DNA of 64,000 bases from Cladopsammia gracilis (taxonomy: Eukaryota; Cnidaria; Anthozoa; Scleractinia; Dendrophylliidae): positions 1,359,001 through 1,423,000 of the forward strand of contig JAJGOT010000013.1 of the NCBI GenBank assembly GCA_022457155.1. The letters are read 5' to 3'. The position numbers were made by a program, and so were the translations under genes. Numbering within the stretch: position 1 is the first letter of the stretch; every line of letters begins with the position of its first letter. Shown piece by piece: positions 32,171 through 43,790 of this stretch. Below the pieces are notes generated by a model. It did no database searches, had not been told where the DNA came from, and saw only the letters and a program-made list of their open reading frames with translations.

Positions 32171-32485
32171 GTCTCCATAATTGGCTCTGGGAGTGAAAGG
32201 GTAAACTGATAGATGAAACCAATGAACACCACCACGACTTTAAAATGCTGCCATTAAAGGTCTTTTGAAGTAACTTTTAGCTTTCTTCATTGTATGTTCT
32301 CGCCGGTAAATTATATTATTTTGTATATTATATCTATCGCACATGAAATAGACTGATAAAGATACAGAAGAACATGAACTTGATGAGACTTGAACGCCCA
32401 TAACAGCCAAAAAATGCTCGAAAAATATTCAGCTTGGCCTCATCTGTTTTCATTCGTTCTTTATTTGATCTTATTTCATTCTAGT

Positions 32486-32512
32486 TCATTCATTCATTCA
32501 TTCATTCATTCA
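32486..32512. repeat. (ATTC)n microsatellite
   Basis: About six uninterrupted ATTC units after TCTAGTTC. Confidence 0.9.
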
Positions 32513-32664
32513 TCAAGGCTTTCACAGAATTATCGTGTTCGACCAAGGAGGACGCTCCTAAGTTTATGTAAGGCGTAATAAATAAAGCTTGTGTCCGTTT
32601 CGACACCAATTTAGCCGTCCCTCATATTTTTTGGTGGATCTTTTGTCGCCGGGAACCTGTATTA

Positions 32665-32946
32665 GGGCTGGTTCCAACTAGCGACATAATCGGAAGCAGA
32701 GTCGGAGTCGGAAGCATAAGGAGCCTTACGTTCTAGTGGAAATCAAAAAACGGAGTCGCAATCGCAATCGGAAGCGCGACGGAATCGGAGACGGAAGGAT
32801 CAAAAGGTTTCCTTTTTCTTCCGATTCCGCTTCTGCTTATGTCGCTTCCGTCGTTTTGATTTCCATTAGATCATAAGGTTCTTGCGATTCCGATTCCGCT
32901 TACGATTCCGCTTACGTCGCTTACGTCGCTAGTGGGAACCAAGCTT
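32665..32946. mobile_element. MITE with GCTGGTTCC ends
   Basis: GGCTGGTTCCAACTAGCGAC at the left pairs imperfectly with GTCGCTAGTGGGAACCAAGC at the right, with TTA next to both. The interior is CGGAAGC / GATTCCGCTTAC repeats. In architecture it matches the GCGATCG elements: a short conserved end and a low-complexity palindromic body. Confidence 0.7.
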
Positions 32947-33895
32947 TAGTAGTATACACTTTGACCTGGCTCTTTAACGACCGTCTCGTGGCCTCACTGT
33001 CAAATTCACGCGCAAAATTTAGAACTACGGAATTTATTTATACAACTTGTACTTGATGTCAGGCCCGGGGAGGGAGTTGGGGGGGGGGGATACTTGACCA
33101 ATGTTTGGGTATAGGACGAAAAAAGCGAAAATACCTACCCTGTGTAAGACAGCACCCTTTATTTTAGGATCCTGTCAATGACAAAGGAAAAAATATACAC
33201 CCTCTTGTTATACGTAAGTGTTTTATTTGAAATTGCGATTAAAAAAAAATTATATTTACAGGTCACGATCATTACTTTGGTATACTTAAACTACAGTCGT
33301 TAGACATAAAACTCCAAGTCAAATACTTTGAAATATGGTTTATGTTATAGCAATAACATGGCTAATATCGATTGGTTATTAATCAAGGACAATTGTAATG
33401 ATCATACAAAACTTTATAACTTTATACTCCTGTTAAATACGATGCTAAATGCCGCAGCCAATCACACTGCGCGTTGTCACAGACGATTTTCAATTATCTA
33501 TTTGGCTGCAAGAATTTGCCAAACGCCACCAGACCGGGGCGCCAAACGCACGGCTCGTGTTCCTTCATCCGAGCTTTTTAAAATGGCAGACGCATCCTTT
33601 GAATTCACCTTCGCATAAATATAAGAATCACGACAAGAGAAGTCACCACAAGCGCTAAGTTAGCAGGAATCATGCCCTGTTTAGGATAGACTCACGTAAA
33701 CTTATATAACCTGTGCAGGACAAAAAGGCCAAACCCATACCCTGTCCAGCAGCACGTCCCCATATAGTTCATTTAAGGGAGTACCACCACGAACGTCAGG
33801 ACAACCTTGGGATCGAACATTTTAGTAATAATGACTCATTAGACTTAACCAGATTATGGATTTCCCTTTCCCTTCCCCAAAATCAACAATAGGGA
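32947..33895. other. No supported gene
   Basis: It includes a G-run (33079-33089), A-rich stretches and an ORF at 33328-33618 without a recognised domain. The paired phrases TACCCTGT..CAGCA at 33137-33155 and 33736-33756 suggest the two ends of another small element. Confidence 0.4.
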
Positions 33896-34280
33896 GCTTA
33901 AAGGGATAATTTCACGGTTTGGCGCATGTGCACAGATTAAAATGCAATGATCAATAATCGCATACTATAATTAGATCAAACAAAGCCAAGGATGACCAAA
34001 AATCACAGAAAATTTCAACGGATTACACCGACAAAGTCAAAACTGAATAAAACCTTTGACCCAAAGGATTTATTCTACGCTCTGGTGGCTTTCATGGCGC
34101 GCATGGGTATGTACAGTACTGAATAATCATCCATTCAATCAACTGACTGACCGCGACATTTTTACGGGCAAATTTCCCGCCAGAGTTATCTACTCGCTTC
34201 CGATTGGTCTAAACAATGAAATTAATCAGGTTACGTCATAGCTTGCACATGCGCCGAACCGTGAAACTCTCCCTTTAAGC
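33896..34280. mobile_element. MITE with ~36-bp inverted ends
   Basis: GCTTAAAGGGATAATTTCAC at 33896 pairs with the complement ending 34280, including the inner GCGCATGTGC / GCACATGCGC. It has no coding sequence. Confidence 0.8.
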
Positions 34281-34340
34281 AACGACGACGGCAACACCAC
34301 GGAAACGTTACTTGAAAAAAGAATTCGTGCTATTTTAAAC

Positions 34341-34899
34341 TACAGTCGGACCTCTATTAAGCGGCAAACTATTAAGCGGCCACCCTCCATTAAGCGGCCA
34401 CTTTCCAAAGTCCCGAATTATTCGTCAGTAAAGTGCTGTATTCGATACCTCTATTCAACGGCCACCTCCATTAAGCGGCCGCAGCCACCTTTTTGCTGTT
34501 GCAAGTTTAGTATTTATTGTTTTTTTACCTTTATTAAGCGGCCAGCAGATAATATGAAGGTGATAACTGATAACAACAAGAATAACAATTTAATCTCCAT
34601 GCACTAAGCCGCAATACAAAATTTTAATATCGACTGCATGCTCTGTGTTAGAGCTAGAACTTTGCACGGACTTGGAATGCGCAAATACAGGGCACTTAAT
34701 TTTTTGTTTCAATGATTTTTGCATTTATCTTCACATATGTTCACTTTTCAACAAGCGTTTTGCTATATAGAGGCAATAAAATGACGTTGACTGCCATTTC
34801 TATCCAATTTATATTGCACCTCTATTAAACGGCCAACCTCTATTAAGCGGCCAGTTTTCAAAGTCCCGAGGGTGGCCGCTTAATAGAGGTCCGACTGTA
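34341..34899. mobile_element. Tc1/pogo-like MITE
   Basis: TACAGTCGGACCTCTATTAA (34341) and its exact complement (to 34899) bound 559 bp. The interior carries many ATTAAGCGGCCA units from both ends. The TA at each tip fits Tc1/mariner-pogo insertion. Confidence 0.85.
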
Positions 34900-35033
34900 C
34901 TTTGAAGTTGTTGTGATTTGTTTACTTTGTCTAACGTGACTGGATTGTCCAGGAGCTTTAAAATTTGTAGGGACAGCTTTCAAATTTAAATAGAGAAAGG
35001 AAAATTAACCGTATTTGATGTTGTTTTGCTTGC

Positions 35034-35110
35034 AAAGTAAAAAGTAAAGTAAAGTAGAAAACTTTATTTAAACACACGGAAAATCCTCAGTTAAGCCAAA
35101 AAACTGTTTT
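35034..35110 (-). mobile_element. Possible LINE 3' tail
   Basis: AAAGTAAAGTAAAGTAGAAAACTTTATTTAAACA resembles, in pattern, 3' tails of CR1-like LINEs read on the minus strand. No coding part is attached, so this is a weak call. Confidence 0.3.
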
Positions 35111-35666
35111 ACAAGATTGCCGTGCGGCAATCTGACAAGAAAAGCCATTCAACTCAGTATTGTTAAATTGTTAATAGGGAGTGTTAAAAACCACGACGGC
35201 AACGCTAAAGAAAACGTCATTAGAAAACGAATTTGCGCTCATTTAAGGTACATAAATCGCTATCGGCGGGTGGGAAAAAAAGAGGGCAAAAAATAAAAGA
35301 AATCAGAAGTTCGATTCATGATAAGTTGTAGCCAAATCCAAAGTTTCTAGCTTTCAATTGCACTACAAACAGAGAAAACCGCTACCAAATTTGTTCCAAA
35401 TTGTTTAATTTGCCTAATGTTACTGGTATTGTTCAAGAGCTGAATTGGTAGGGACGGCTTTCAAGTTCAAATAGAACATGGAAATTTCACTGTCGTGCGT
35501 TCACGTTCTCTAAAAAACCTATAATTTGGTCATTTGACGTTGCTGTTTTGCAGGGAACGGCAAAGAAATGTATCAAAGGAAAAACGCACGTGCAGCGGCA
35601 TTGTTTTCGCTCATTAAACCTATTGTTTTGTGGCGCTCTCGCTGCCGTTGCCGTCGTGGTTGCTGA

Positions 35667-35889
35667 AGCCTGGTTTCCATACAATCGCAACGATCGCAGC
35701 GATCGTTACGATCGACGATCGCTGCGCGGATTCTTGCGACCCTTGAGATCATATGGAAACCAACCGTTGCGATCGCAACGATTGCAACGATCGCAAGGAT
35801 CGCAACGTTTTGGTTTCCATATGATCGCAAGGGTCGCAAGAATCGTTACGCGATCGTTGCGATCGTTGCGATGATATGGAAACCAGGCT
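35667..35889. mobile_element. GCGATCG-rich MITE, copy 2
   Basis: A 223-bp copy of the family at 28982-29415: the same AGCCTGGTTTCCAT ends, with flanking TGA on the left and TAA on the right (one mismatch in the 3-bp duplication). The interior is CGATCG-rich. Confidence 0.8.
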
Positions 35890-36559
35890 TAAGGGGGGCG
35901 AACGAAATATGCGCGCCAGTTACCCCAGGAGGGGAGGGAGCATGTACGCTCCATTAGAAGTTTCCATGGGGTGCAATGTTTTTAAATGCGGGGACGACTA
36001 CGCAGACTACGCACGCATATCACGTACGTCCCCCTAACAAAGGTGCGAATCCTTATAATAAATTCCACACGTGCTCATTTCGTATTCATAAACAAAACTC
36101 TGAAAACTGCTTGTCAGCTTCGCCTGAGCTCAGATGCGGAGTGGCTTATAATCCCAACAACTATTTCTCCAATTACAACCCCTTCTAAGCAAAAACAATC
36201 GATGTAAAAGTATTGCAGTACCTTGAAATTCATGTGGAAGGAGTTTGACACCAAACTGCTGGATAATTTTCGAAAAATGATGGAAAACGCAGCATTGGAT
36301 ATTTCAGCAGGTTTTGGAGCATTTTATGATATTTACAGAACTAGTGAATACTTTTTAACGGTTCGCACGATTTGCAATCGGATTATAATTCAGATTTAGC
36401 AAGCATTGGGAAGGCTTCTCCCAGAAATTTGGGTTCATAGATTGTTTTGTCAAAGAGCATGAAGTATTTAAAATTTTAAGAGAATTTTAGGGCTAAATTT
36501 TGATGGCGTTAATTCTTCCGCATTTCTGCTCCAACGATTTTGCTGAAACTTGGTAAGGG

Positions 36560-36735
36560 TATGTATAAAGTCAATGTAAGCTGATTCCAGAAATTTATAG
36601 CCTGTAAACAGGCTCTCTGGTGGGATATAGCGTTTCTGCTCTTCTTTTAAACCTGTAATATGAGGAAAATCCGTCAGAGAATCGCCCAACGCTTTTTCAA
36701 ACTGATCGATTGAGAACCGGCCGTCAAACATGTTT
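36560..36735 (-). pseudogene. RecQ-like helicase N-terminal fragment
   Basis: The minus-strand peptide FDGRFSIDQFEKALGDS followed by LKEEQKRYI resembles the start of RecQ-like helicases that are multi-copy in cnidarians (FEKALGD...LKEEQ, the Q-motif region). The Walker A segment that should follow (LPTGxGKS) is absent, so only a fragment remains. A CpG-rich segment precedes it at 36740-36900. Confidence 0.45.
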
Positions 36736-36904
36736 CTATTTTGCGGTGCGATATGCAAATTTTGATCGCATGTCGGCGCGCGGATATCAAAATGACCGCA
36801 AACTTGTCAACAGAATGTGTCAACAGTCGGCGATCTGACCAATCAGCGTTTGCACTAGAATCTGGTGCACAGTTGGTGATCTGAAACGGCGGCATCAATG
36901 GTTT

Positions 36905-38058
36905 GTCCACAGGCCTCCCCGCCTCTTCCCCTCTCCCCAGTTTTCCCGCGGCTCGCTTCGCTCACCGACTTTTCTTTTCGCCGCTATCTACTTTCGTCAT
37001 ACCCCCACAAGGAGGCCTGTTCACAGGCTAAGAAATTTAACAAAAATATAACAGCAAAATTTTTCACAGGGTGCGATTTTGTTCAGAAAGTGGGGTTCAT
37101 TTAAGCCCGATTTTCACTAAATATATTTTTCCCATGAAAATCGATTTATATCATATTGGTGCTAAATAATAGCTGTAAGTTTTCGCAAAGTTTTAGAAGC
37201 ATCGCTTTAGAGCCGGAAAAGTTATGAGACAAAGTTCGTCATAGACGAGTGCGCCCGAAATAACAACGGAGCCACCTTAACTTGTTCCGGGTGCTGCAGT
37301 ATTAAGAAAACGGTGGATAAGAAAAGGCCTTTATGTGGCCACCAATGAAATTGAATTTGCATCCCGAGAAGCTTATCTTTCAGATATTAGATAACAACGA
37401 TTTTTGAACATATGGGTAAAAATTAATGCGAGCCGCACCCACAAAACAGGTGTCTTTTCTTTCAATTGAAGCTTCTTTCAAATTTCCAACGATTGCCACC
37501 GTCAATTTTATATGGTAATTACGCCTCCCCACGGCCCCCCCCCCCCCCCCCCCTACAAAACACAAAAACAAAAAAAACCAGGACTTTCATTACGATTGTC
37601 AGAATAGTATGCTTTCCTTCTAAATAGATCTTCGCGTGATCTTTCTCCAAAAATTGTTAAATGTAAAAAAAAAACTACTAATGCATTTCTAAACACAGCC
37701 TGTTTATCAACATTTTAATGTCCGGTCAATGCGTCTTGCTGAGACTACACAAGAAGCCATAACAAAAAAAAGGATAACAGACTCACAAAAGCACTAACTA
37801 ACACATAAAACAAGTCCTGTGTCTTCTCGTCAAGTTAAATTCCAGGTCTACATAGATTTACCCTTCCACTGATAAATGGAATATCCCTCGGACAAAAATA
37901 ACTGTTCGCAAAATATGAAAAGAACGTTCTCGACTTTGTCATGTGCCATCTGCAACAGACGAGTTAATAAATAAGTCCTCATTATAGAAGCAATTTTGTT
38001 CTTGGGGCAAATTTTATTTTCCTTTATTGTTTTAGCGTATGGTAATGTATGATAATGT
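36905..38058. other. No gene seen upstream of the GPCR cluster
   Basis: A C-rich stretch lies near 36905-36950 and a C-run at 37537-37552. From about 37930 the sequence TTTGTCATGTGCCATCTGCA begins a segment repeated at 44646, marking the left edge of the duplicated GPCR unit. Confidence 0.5.
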
Positions 38059-38133
38059 GTGATAACGAGTTTTAAACAAAGAAGACGAATTCTTTTTTGG
38101 GAAGATAGATCGATTGAGATAACAAAGTCTACA

Positions 38134-39069
38134 ATGTCCGCCCAGTTCTGCGCTAAACAATTGGATGAACAGGTGAAACTTGTTCGATTTCAGGACGATT
38201 TTATGTTGACTTTGTGTATTTTAAACTTAGTGTTTTCTCCGGTGGCAGCTCTTGGAAATCTTCTAGTTATTCGCGTCCTGTGGAAAGCCTCATCGATACC
38301 CGCCAATGTAAGGAAGTTGTTTCTGAGTCTCGCTTTCTCTGATCTTGCTGTGGGAATGTTTTCGCAACCAATGACAAGTGTTATCACCCTAGTGATGTTG
38401 AAGATAGCATCGACTGGAGACAATAACTTTGACTCAATGTGTCCAACAATTTTAAATCTATGTAATTTTTTTAAGTTTCTTCTCGGTTGTGCTTCGTTTC
38501 TGAATGTAATCGCCATTGCAGTCGATAGACTTCTCGCGCTCTTGCTCCATCTTCGATATCAAGAACTTGTCACTTCAAAACGTGTCATTATAGCGATGGT
38601 GTCTTTATGGTTAACAAGTGGAGTCGCTGCCTCCATTTTCATTTTACTTCCAGAAGACAATGAAATCGTACTTGCGATTATTTTATTTCTCGGTTTTCTC
38701 CTGACGACTGCTGCATATATTCGTGTTTACAAAGTTGTACGACATCACCAGAATCAAATACAAAGCCAAATTCAGATGCAAAATGCCCAAGCAGCGGAGC
38801 TACTCCGACAAAAGAAGTCTGCCTATAATGCTTTGTTTGTCTACCTTGTTTTTCTGACTTGTTATCTTCCATTTTGTATGTCTCAAATATTGTATATAAC
38901 TAATAGTTTGCGAATTTCTTTTTTGATGACTAGACAAGCCTCGTTATTCCTGGTTCTTCTAAATTCTTCATTAAATCCTCTCGTTTATTGTTGGCGATAT
39001 AGAGAAATTCGCGAAACTGTGAAAAGCACAATGAAGAAAATATTTCACATGAACGAGGAGGAGACATAA
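38134..39069 (+). CDS. Class A G protein-coupled receptor, intact copy
   Basis: A 311-residue seven-helix receptor of the rhodopsin family, single exon. TM1 has GN (41-42), TM2 LAFSDLAVG with D70, TM3 ends AVDRLLAL (131-133 DRL instead of DRY), TM6 CYLPF with P246, TM7 NPLVY (281-285) and a short Cys-free tail ending MNEEET. C103 is present before TM3, but the second extracellular loop is very short (LLPEDNEI) without a cysteine. These traits recall the melanocortin/adenosine-type cluster, a loose comparison; the ligand is unknown. The start at 38134 (MSAQFCAKQ) is chosen because it is conserved in both paralogues; an in-frame ATG exists at 38059. AATAAA follows at 39171. Confidence 0.85.
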   Translation: MSAQFCAKQLDEQVKLVRFQDDFMLTLCILNLVFSPVAALGNLLVIRVLWKASSIPANVRKLFLSLAFSDLAVGMFSQPMTSVITLVMLKIASTGDNNFDSMCPTILNLCNFFKFLLGCASFLNVIAIAVDRLLALLLHLRYQELVTSKRVIIAMVSLWLTSGVAASIFILLPEDNEIVLAIILFLGFLLTTAAYIRVYKVVRHHQNQIQSQIQMQNAQAAELLRQKKSAYNALFVYLVFLTCYLPFCMSQILYITNSLRISFLMTRQASLFLVLLNSSLNPLVYCWRYREIRETVKSTMKKIFHMNEEET

Positions 39070-39170
39070 GACTAAAAAAGAATGATATGCGATCTTAAGT
39101 TTTTTACAAACTGGTGATAAACATTCCTTAATAGCTATGGAACGTAAGTTTGTCTTAAGCAGAATTGTAA

Positions 39171-39176
39171 AATAAA
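39171..39176 (+). terminator. Poly(A) signal of GPCR copy 1
   Basis: AATAAA about 100 bp after the stop, within TTGTAAAATAAAAAGACC, conserved after all three GPCR copies (46419 and 48398). Confidence 0.6.
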
Positions 39177-39663
39177 AAGACCTTATCAATACCCCTCAAA
39201 AAAATGTAGGCATGTTTTCATATTATGATGTCATTATCAAGATTTCAATAGAGGAACATTTTAATCATACACAGGCGATTTTTGATGCGAGCAATTTCAT
39301 GTTGACAGCGCATCCGTTCCGCTCCCATCGCAAATTTTGCCAGAAAACAAAATATTTCGTTGTCGATAAGGACGGTATCTACAAACTTAAAGGGACAGTG
39401 ACCCGGCTGATGTGTCGTGTTTTCAAGAGTGCGGCCAGGAGCTTGCTTTAAGCTTCAGTTTGTTATCTTGAAATAGGAAGAAAAAAATTGCCGAAAGTGA
39501 TCAAAACAGATATATAAATTAAAGAGGCAACAAGCACAAAATCCTGTCTTTCAAGAAAGAAAAGATCGCCCAATAAAGAACAGAAACTACCGATGGAACA
39601 TTTGAATATTGTTAGGCCTGTGATGAATTTGTTCTATGCTCGAGACAAACTCAACACAGTTTA

Positions 39664-40279
39664 CTACCGTGTAGCATGACATTTTTGCGGGAGTTTAATT
39701 TTGTTGATTGGCGTTCTTTTTGTGTTTTGCGGGAACATTATTTCTTGCGTTTCGAGATGATTGAAATTTCTGCTGGGAACTAATTCTTGCGTTTCCTGAT
39801 CAAGCAGCAGAACATTATATCAATTGTTAATTATTATACATTGGCCTTGATAATTATCGCTATCATGCTCAACCTCATCCAATAATTGTTAATTACTTGT
39901 TGAGTTACGGTACGCTCTACTAAGAGACATTTCACTGAATTATTTTAAATCTCAGTAATGGCTAAAGGACTGACGCAACAACAAAATAAAACAAAAAGCC
40001 TACCCCTGCCCCCAACCCCCCCCCCCCCCCCCCCCCCCGCCCCGCCATGTTGAAGAAATAACTGTTATTTTTATGTTTCGACCGGTAATAGTCTATTACG
40101 AGAATGTAAAATTTTTATTGCAAAAAGTAATAATGTCTGATTATGTTCTATTTGACCCGAGGGAGTAAATTTCTGCGGAGTATTGTTCTGCTAAAGTTTT
40201 TTTTTCTGCGGGAACTTAATTTTGCGGATTTTATATCCGCAAAAATTAAAACCCGTAAAAATTTCATGCTACAAGGGTA
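39664..40279. mobile_element. MITE-like element with GTAGCATGAAATTT ends
   Basis: GTAGCATGACATTTTTGCGG near 39671 pairs with the complement near 40250-40275 (TTTCATGCTAC). The interior has TTTGCGGGAAC repeats and a 22-base C-run at about 40016-40038. The same element is in unit C (about 49255-50720), where two further MITEs interrupt it, so it predates the duplication. Confidence 0.65.
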
Positions 40280-40439
40280 ACAACAATACACACTATCCAT
40301 GCATTGTCTTCCGCTTGGTTTGCAACACGTTTGCGCAAGCTAATATCTTAAGGTTAAAACACCACCTCATTTAAAAGTAGAGGCAACTCAATTTACATTT
40401 TCAGTTTCGTGAAAAGGGAAAGAAATTAAAACACGTAAT

Positions 40440-40524
40440 GTTTATTGCTGGCGTTATCGAGATACTCGGAAATTTGTGAAAATTGAATTGAAGCAAATAT
40501 TTCGCATGAACGAGGAATGGAAAA
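40440..40524 (+). pseudogene. GPCR remnant (TM7 end and tail), unit A
   Basis: One frame reads VYCWRYRDTRKFVKIELKQ then IFRMNEEW, clearly the NPxxY-proximal end and C-terminal tail of the same receptor family. The rest of the gene is gone. AATAAAGACCTTATCAAT follows, as in the intact gene. A matching remnant lies in unit C at 50914-50999. Confidence 0.8.
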
Positions 40525-40577
40525 TAAAGACCTTATCAATAATGCGTTAAGTAAAAATAGTGGGAATGTCTTTATAA

Positions 40578-40673
40578 TGACGTAAAACAAAAGATTCAAA
40601 AGACACTGAATAATACCCACACCACAACACAAAAGCTAACCAACAATGGCTTCCGCAACACCAAGAAACACCC
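40578..40673. mobile_element. hAT-like MITE, truncated copy 2
   Basis: It shares GACGTAAAACAAAAGATTCA and the CAACACCAAGAAACACCC end with the complete copies at 9205-9338 and 47716-47849. The left ~35 bp are missing. Confidence 0.75.
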
Positions 40674-41571
40674 GTTTACACAGACAATTTTTATGCCGAT
40701 ATCGCGTGCGCTCTGCGCCCTTCACACGTTTTACCAAAAACAAAAATTTCGTTGTCGGAAAGAATCGACAAACTTAACGCCTGTTAGAACTTCCTATAAC
40801 TTCCTTTTCAAATGATTAGCAAGTCTTTGGTTTTTTTTTACCCCGGAAGAATACTTAGCTGTCGGCAGGCACGACAAAACGAAACTAATTAGCCCTCTTA
40901 AAACTTTCTATTACCTTGATGAGTTTCCTCTAAATAAATATATTTTGCTGTTGATAGACAAAAGTTATAATTAGCATAAGCAGCCCATCTGAAAAAAACA
41001 ATTTCAGTAATTAACATTTTATTTTTACATGCAATAGGCCTTGAGTGAAACATTGCAATAACTTGTTTCAGGCTCCCAGATAGTGAGAATAAGCGGAAAT
41101 AAAGCACGCGGCAAAAGAGGGACGAGAGCAGCGAAGGAACCTGGAAGGGCATGGGATCCACTCCAGTCAATTCCCTCCCCCCATTCCGCCCCCTCCTGAA
41201 GGTATAAAGACCTGGAAGGCGAAGGACAGGCAGTAAAGTGCTTAGCTAAATGTGATTGTCTGTTAAAGTATTAATCAGGAAACCGTTTTACCTTCTTTTG
41301 GAACAAATGATGATATGTGACGGAAAAAATACGGTAAATTTAGAATATAGAAATGTCTGTAGACGAACATAGCTTTCCACAATGCACAATGGCTTGCATG
41401 CTTCGTTGTTGACCTTCCGGGTACTACAAAACCTGTTGTTATTTGCAGTGCGATGAATGAATGGACCACCAATAACGATAAACAGTAGTGCACGATCAGC
41501 CACATTGAGATTGTTTAAAATATAACGGCTATAACAGTAGATTTGATGGAGAAATTGATAGAGAGCATGCT

Positions 41572-41595
41572 ATTCTATTCTATTCTATTCTATTC
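41572..41595. repeat. (ATTCT)n microsatellite
   Basis: About five ATTCT units. Confidence 0.9.
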
Positions 41596-43130
41596 CGTTT
41601 GAGTTTTTTGAAACGATTTCTCAGATTTCTCAGATTTCTGTAGAATGAACGAAATGCTTATTTTGCCGTAGTTTGCAACAAGTGATTTTTTGAAGGCTTT
41701 TCCTTACTTGTCCCTGGTCCGAAATAAATCCGCCCCGCTGGGATTTTTATAGATTTAGAAACTAGAGTATCTATTTAAACTAGCCACGGAGTTTGAGTTC
41801 TCTGAACCGGCGTACTTTTGGAAAAATTAAAGAAAAGGTACATTGCTGGTTTTATCCATCAACTAAAATGGCCGAAACACCGTCAAGTTGTTAGACTGTT
41901 AAGTTCATGTACGGTTAATGTACAGCAACATTCGGTGTTACCATGGCAACAAAGAAGAAATGCCCTTAAAAAGGTCATTTTCGAACATCCTCCATGAAGA
42001 CCCATCTGCATACAAAATATGAATGGAGGAGCAGGGAGGGGTAAAAAAGTTTAATTTCCCACTTACCTCGATTCTTTCAGAGAACGTCAGAAAGGGAGCC
42101 AAGATGCTGTAAGGTCGAAAAAAATGACGATCCGCACCGCCAAGAATTCCTTGTCTTACGACATGTACTTGCAGTGACTAATTTCTCAATGCGCGCCGTC
42201 GGCATAATAATTTTCATATACAAAACTGGGAATGCTCTAGTCTCTTCGCAGATTCAATAGCCCATTTCCGAGTTGCTCTTAGGCCCGGTTTAAACCATAC
42301 CAAAAATTTGCCCCCTGAAAGGAGACATTTGCTCTGGGCGTGCGCGTAACTAAAATGAACTTATAATAGATATAAACTGTGTAGCGCCAATCGTATGAAA
42401 TGAATATGTTTAATAAAAATGTTATTAAAGCGCTTTTGAAACTAAAAAGGAACTATTGCCCATGCGCAGTTGAGCTCGAACGGCCTGGGCGCTAGTCCGC
42501 GCAAGTCACCAACAGAAGCCAAAATGGGCTCAGTCGAAGCATATTGCACTGAACAAACGGCAAAATGACGGGATTTTTTTCTCTTCAACTAAATCATATT
42601 TCCCACCAAACTGTTCACTAGATCCCAGTCTCTTCAAGACCGAGTGTGGATGTTGACATTACGCCTATTAAAATGAGTTATACCGCTGAGAGCAATGACC
42701 GCGCGGTTGAACTCCATTGACATTGGTCACTTCACGGTCAAAATGACAAGACTTATTTTTTAAGTCATTAAAATATTTTAACGTTTGCAATAGAATAATA
42801 ACCAGATTACTGGAATCCGAGTGTGGATTTCCGAAAAGTAATTGATAAATGGGCGAAATTTTGATTTTCCCTCCAAAAGACTAAACTAAAATTACTAAAA
42901 CAATAGGACGAATAACTAAATATAAATAACATTTGAGGAAATGCCTAGCGTCTAAGTTAACCATACAGTTTTCTAGTTAGACACTAGTCTTTTATAGTAT
43001 CAGTTCACATGTAGACATCTATTACAAACACATAAACACACACACTGCACACAAATAGCAAAAATAGCAAAAAAAAGCGAAAATTAGAAGACGACTGGGG
43101 TTGGACAGTATATCTGTTTCGACAATAAAT
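41596..43130. other. No gene seen between GPCR units A and B
   Basis: The part around 42030-42150 (GGGGTAAAAAAGTTT..GAGAACGTCAGAAAGGGAGC) recurs at 51528-51610, so unit A homology extends to here. The remainder has no recognised feature. Confidence 0.45.
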
Positions 43131-43134
43131 ACCG

Positions 43135-43790
43135 TTTAACATTTTTTTTTTTTGAAATAAAAAAGACTAAGATCTTTGAATTCTTTTGGTAATTTTTCCC
43201 AAGAGTCAACTGCTAAAGCTGATGATGTTTGTTTTCCGATATTGGTCCTGAAGCGTGCTTTATAGAAGTTACCTCTTGCAGCTTATCTAGTGTTATATGT
43301 ATGGACATCACTGGCATAGCGAAGGTGGTTGTCGAAGATATTGGGAAGTTGCTTTTTATGCCACTGGTGTGAGAACTTGAGTAATTGTAATGTAAAAATA
43401 TTTTCTACTGTAAGTAAGTCTAATAAGTTAAGCAGCGGAAGAGCACTGTCTGTATTTTTGCCATACAGAGAAGCAAAAAACATTAGGCGAACGATATGAT
43501 TTTGTTTGACTTGAATTTTCCTCAGGTGAGATGCATAAGCACTCCCCCAAGCAATAATCGCATAGGATAGATATGGATATATCAAGTTGTAATAAAGCTG
43601 TTTAAGTTGTTTCAGGGGAAGACAGTGCCTTAATTTGAGGAAAATCCCTGTATTCTTGAAATTCTTGAGCTTATATAAGATATGTGGTATTTCCATGAAA
43701 TTGTGTCATCTATTAATACACCAAGGTATCTTATGTAACTTTGACTAATGCCCGGGGGAATGGGCACTGCTGGAATTGCCTGATACATAA
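43135..43790 (-). pseudogene. CR1-like non-LTR retrotransposon, 3' fragment
   Basis: On the minus strand YLGVLIDDTISWKYHISYIS is followed after a frameshift near 43690 by LKQLYYNLIYPYLSYAIIAW and IQVKQNHIVRLMFFA, the region just after the RT palm in CR1/L2-type LINEs. The ORF 43283-43696 stops at TYNTR, but the homologous sequence runs on (FRTNIGKQ..SWEKLPKEFKDLS) to about 43150 past a stop. A T-run on the plus strand near 43143 is probably the 3' end. It is 5'-truncated and dead. Confidence 0.75.

Larger units (their letters stand above)
37930..41500 (+). repeat. GPCR duplication unit A
   Basis: Similar segments recur as unit B (44640-46750) and unit C (46750-51720). Shared landmarks are the TTTGTCATGTG..CAGACGAGTTAATAAATAAG block (A and B), the GPCR gene and its AATAAA, the TTAGGCCTGT..GAATTTGTTCTATGCTCGAG block (A and C), a second GPCR remnant, and GGGACGAGAGCAGCGAAGGA (A 41120, C 51183). 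Confidence 0.8.
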
